Source: Amaranthus tricolor (taxonomy: Eukaryota; Streptophyta; Magnoliopsida; Caryophyllales; Amaranthaceae). Taken from it: a stretch of DNA of 64,000 bases. How positions within the stretch are numbered: position 1 is the first letter of the stretch; each line of letters begins with the position of its first letter. Of this stretch, positions 61,431 through 64,000 are shown piece after piece. The notes under the pieces were generated by a model. It was given only the letters and a program-made list of their open reading frames with translations, ran no database searches and was not told the origin of the DNA. Made by a program: the position numbers and the translations under genes. The stretch is from the NCBI RefSeq assembly GCF_026212465.1, contig NC_080057.1, positions 14,948,769 through 15,012,768 of the forward strand, given 5' to 3'.

Positions 61431-64000
61431 AGTGTATAGAGATATTGCTTCTATATGAATAGATTCTATATGAATAGAATTGAATACTATAATATAAGTA
61501 TTGAAGATTAATGTTTTAGTGACACACGTATATTGATCATTTGAATCGTGCCATAATCTTCTTTAATTTTAACATTAAAGTTATAAACCACCATAATTTG
61601 ATCATTACCAATCATTAGTTCTGTATAACATCATCAGTTAAACATTATCATTATTATATATACAGTATTTCATTTGAACATTATGTCAATTTCAAAATTT
61701 TTCATTTGAACATTATCATTATTATATATACATTTGTTTATAATACTACCTTCAATTTGGTTTGCCTCTTTTCAAAAATGTTATAAAGTCATTTTCATGT
61801 CGAGTTCTTTCATCAAATCCTCCATTTTGATGCCGGTAAAAAGGAAACTATTGATTATTGAACTTTAAAGACGAAATTTCGATGTTATTGATAGATTCTT
61901 GAAGAATTAGAGAGATTTTGCCAAAAATTGAATGAGAAGATCTTTTTCATTTCTTCCCTAATTTTCATATTTCAATTTTGGCACTTTTATAACTTTTTGA
62001 AAATAACAAGTTGTTAGATGGCAGTTAGTCTATTATATATTTAAAAAAAAAAATTCCAATTGATAATGGGCTGGGGAAGATGGGTCGTCTCAATCTGAGA
62101 CGGTCGCTCGCATGACGAGTTGATTCATAAAATAGTCATATTATGGTCAAGAGACTTAACTCCTTTAATTGATGATATTCAAAACTCATATTAAATTAAT
62201 CAAGAAATTAAGTAATTATATTTAATTGATTAATTGATCTAAAATCATATTTGATATAAATATGTTTAAATCATAACTTAATAATAACATGTTTAGTCAA
62301 AATATAACATAAGCTAAAATTAGTTGTGCGTTTTAAAGCTAAATAATTTGCACTAAGTACTAATCATAATTTGATTATACATGCTTTTAGTCATGAAATA
62401 AGTGAGAATACTTGTTAATTAAGATAATCGAATTACTTGGTCTACAAGACTCTTTGTGTTGAATGTAAGCCTTTCTAGATGTGTGGAACCAATTTTTCTA
62501 AGTATATAGATGTGTTGTCAAATGTTCCTACGTTATAGAAAAGATGGATTTAAGAGTTTCTACAGGTTTTAAAATAAAATGTTTTATGAAATCTAAAATC
62601 GAATTATTAGTTATTCGTGTATTGAATTAGTTTTAATTAAATCAATTAACTTAGAAGGATAAATATAAAAGCACTTGGTTATTGCTATTTTTAAAACTAA
62701 CTTAAAAGGATTGACTAAGCCTTGAAGAAGCCTAAAAAATAGCTAAACAGCATGTTGATCAAGAATTCAAGAGGAGCGTTTAACTACTTGCACTGCAAGG
62801 CTTTTACTCTGAGGTCCAACTTAACAAAATTGAGACAAATAAGGAGAAAAATAAGGTGATGAAGCTAATAACAAGCAACGACTACTAGGAGGCGTGCTAT
62901 ATATATTTGAATTGCTTCATCAAACTTGAAGAATAACATTACAACATACGACATGTTATGATTATTCTCTTCTAGTTATTAACGTGTTCCATTTAATCAA
63001 GAGTTGTAATCTTGTTCTTTATTAGTGTTCTAACTCTCATATAGTATAATAGGCCTTAGAGTTTTAAGAGAGTTAGATTAGAATTTTAATTACGCCCAAA
63101 TATTAGAATACTTTTGGTAGTATTTGTTTGTTTTCTCTTTTGTAAGATTGAATTAGTCTTTTATTAAAGGAAATTTGTAAGTCGTTCTTTAAGGGAAAAA
63201 CTTGATAAGAGAAGATAGAGATATCTTCTTAGTGGTCTAGGTTTCATTTAAAAAATAGATTTGAATCCTAAGGGTTGGAAATGAACCAATAGGCGAGGAG
63301 TAGGCTATTGATAGTTGAACATCGATAACAAATCGCTTGTCTTGTCTAATTTTATTTCCGCACTTAAGTCTTAGATTTGTTATTCGACATAAGAACAACT
63401 TTCAGAAAATTGTTTGAAGCATCTCACAAGCTCTTGAGCTATCTGTCAAATAAAAATTTTAATTGGGCATACTCTCTATTCACCCCGTCTACAGAGTATT
63501 CAATCTCTTATCAACCTTCAAAGGATATAGTTGATTTGGGCGAAGGCCTAATTGGCCAATTTTGCATTTTTATAAACTGTTTCTAGAATCCTGTAGAATC
63601 GGTAGAATCACACTATTCGAGTTGCGATTCTACGATTAAACGACTCTAATTGCAATTCTAGAATTTAAAAGATATATTTTATTTTTGAAGTTTTATTTAA
63701 AAGGCTACTTTATTAGTCTTTAATTCTTTAAAAGCATTAAAAAAATATTGATAAAAATAAGAAAGATTTTCGAAAATAATACAACTTTTTACTCATCCAC
63801 TGCGAATAATCTCATTTTTGGATTAATGTCTAATATTCCAACGTATGCTATGTTTTTTCTCCCAAACACACCCAATGACCTAAACCACCATAACCCCACC
63901 CCCTAAACCACCAAAAGCACAACCCTTAAACCACTACAACCTCATCCCTCCTCCATCCCGCAGGGTATGTTATTAAAGATGAAATTATTAGAAAATAATC
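61431..64000 (+). repeat. 2.57-kb direct repeat, copy 2, runs to window edge
   Basis: Near-identical to 30112-32673. It begins exactly at the CACTA end. In copy 1 the same place reads CAAAGTGTATAG, so AGT could be the CACTA target site. A 15-bp duplication (TCTATATGAATAGAT) at about 61450 is private to this copy. Confidence 0.95.

Noticed and set aside
1..64000. tRNA, rRNA or organelle genes
   Set aside because: I looked for such sequences and saw none I could support.

Overview
The window is nuclear DNA of a flowering plant, most likely a eudicot. Two host genes have GT-AG introns and plant-type products, the sequence is AT-rich, and most of it is transposable elements and their debris, often nested. 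The genus cannot be fixed; frequent GAGACGGTC-type repeat ends only weakly suggest Caryophyllales.

Layout. 1-3302: 3' part of a decayed Ty1/copia element ending in its 3' LTR. 3345-4056: broken L1-type (LINE) reverse transcriptase on the minus strand. 6783-8916 (+): intact four-exon ENTH-domain (epsin-like) gene of 298 aa, with a MITE and an AAT/ATT microsatellite in its third intron. 9872-18266 (-): seven-exon USP / coiled-coil / kinase-like / U-box gene of 809 aa, whose kinase part lacks two key residues. 18993-25821: a nearly complete copia element with two matching 214-bp LTRs, a few disabling mutations, and a leader of about 1.5 kb before gag that holds two small unexplained ORFs. 26282-29300: fragments of a mobile-element gene and of a FAR1-like transposase, with a CACTA MITE that itself holds a Harbinger-type MITE.

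The second half is a repeat mosaic. 30112-32673 is repeated almost exactly at 61431-64000. 34282-36220 is related to 48685-50935 and 51583-53965. 40174-48684 is a copia relic split by a 6.1-kb hAT transposon (8-bp target duplication), and the hAT transposase gene is itself split by a 2.9-kb solo LTR (5-bp target duplication). The copia/hAT junction recurs at 58843. 52129-53218 is another solo LTR. Related fragments at 36690-38095 and 54655-55340 encode a protein tail like the SIAMESE-RELATED cell-cycle inhibitors. 59085-61430 is the 3' end of a CACTA transposon with Ulp1-protease exons, an intronic minisatellite and subterminal GCTGCGG repeats.

Only the ENTH and U-box genes look like functional host genes. 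Many insertion claims rest on target-site duplications read directly at both ends. Element families named only from protein or terminal resemblance are marked as inference.
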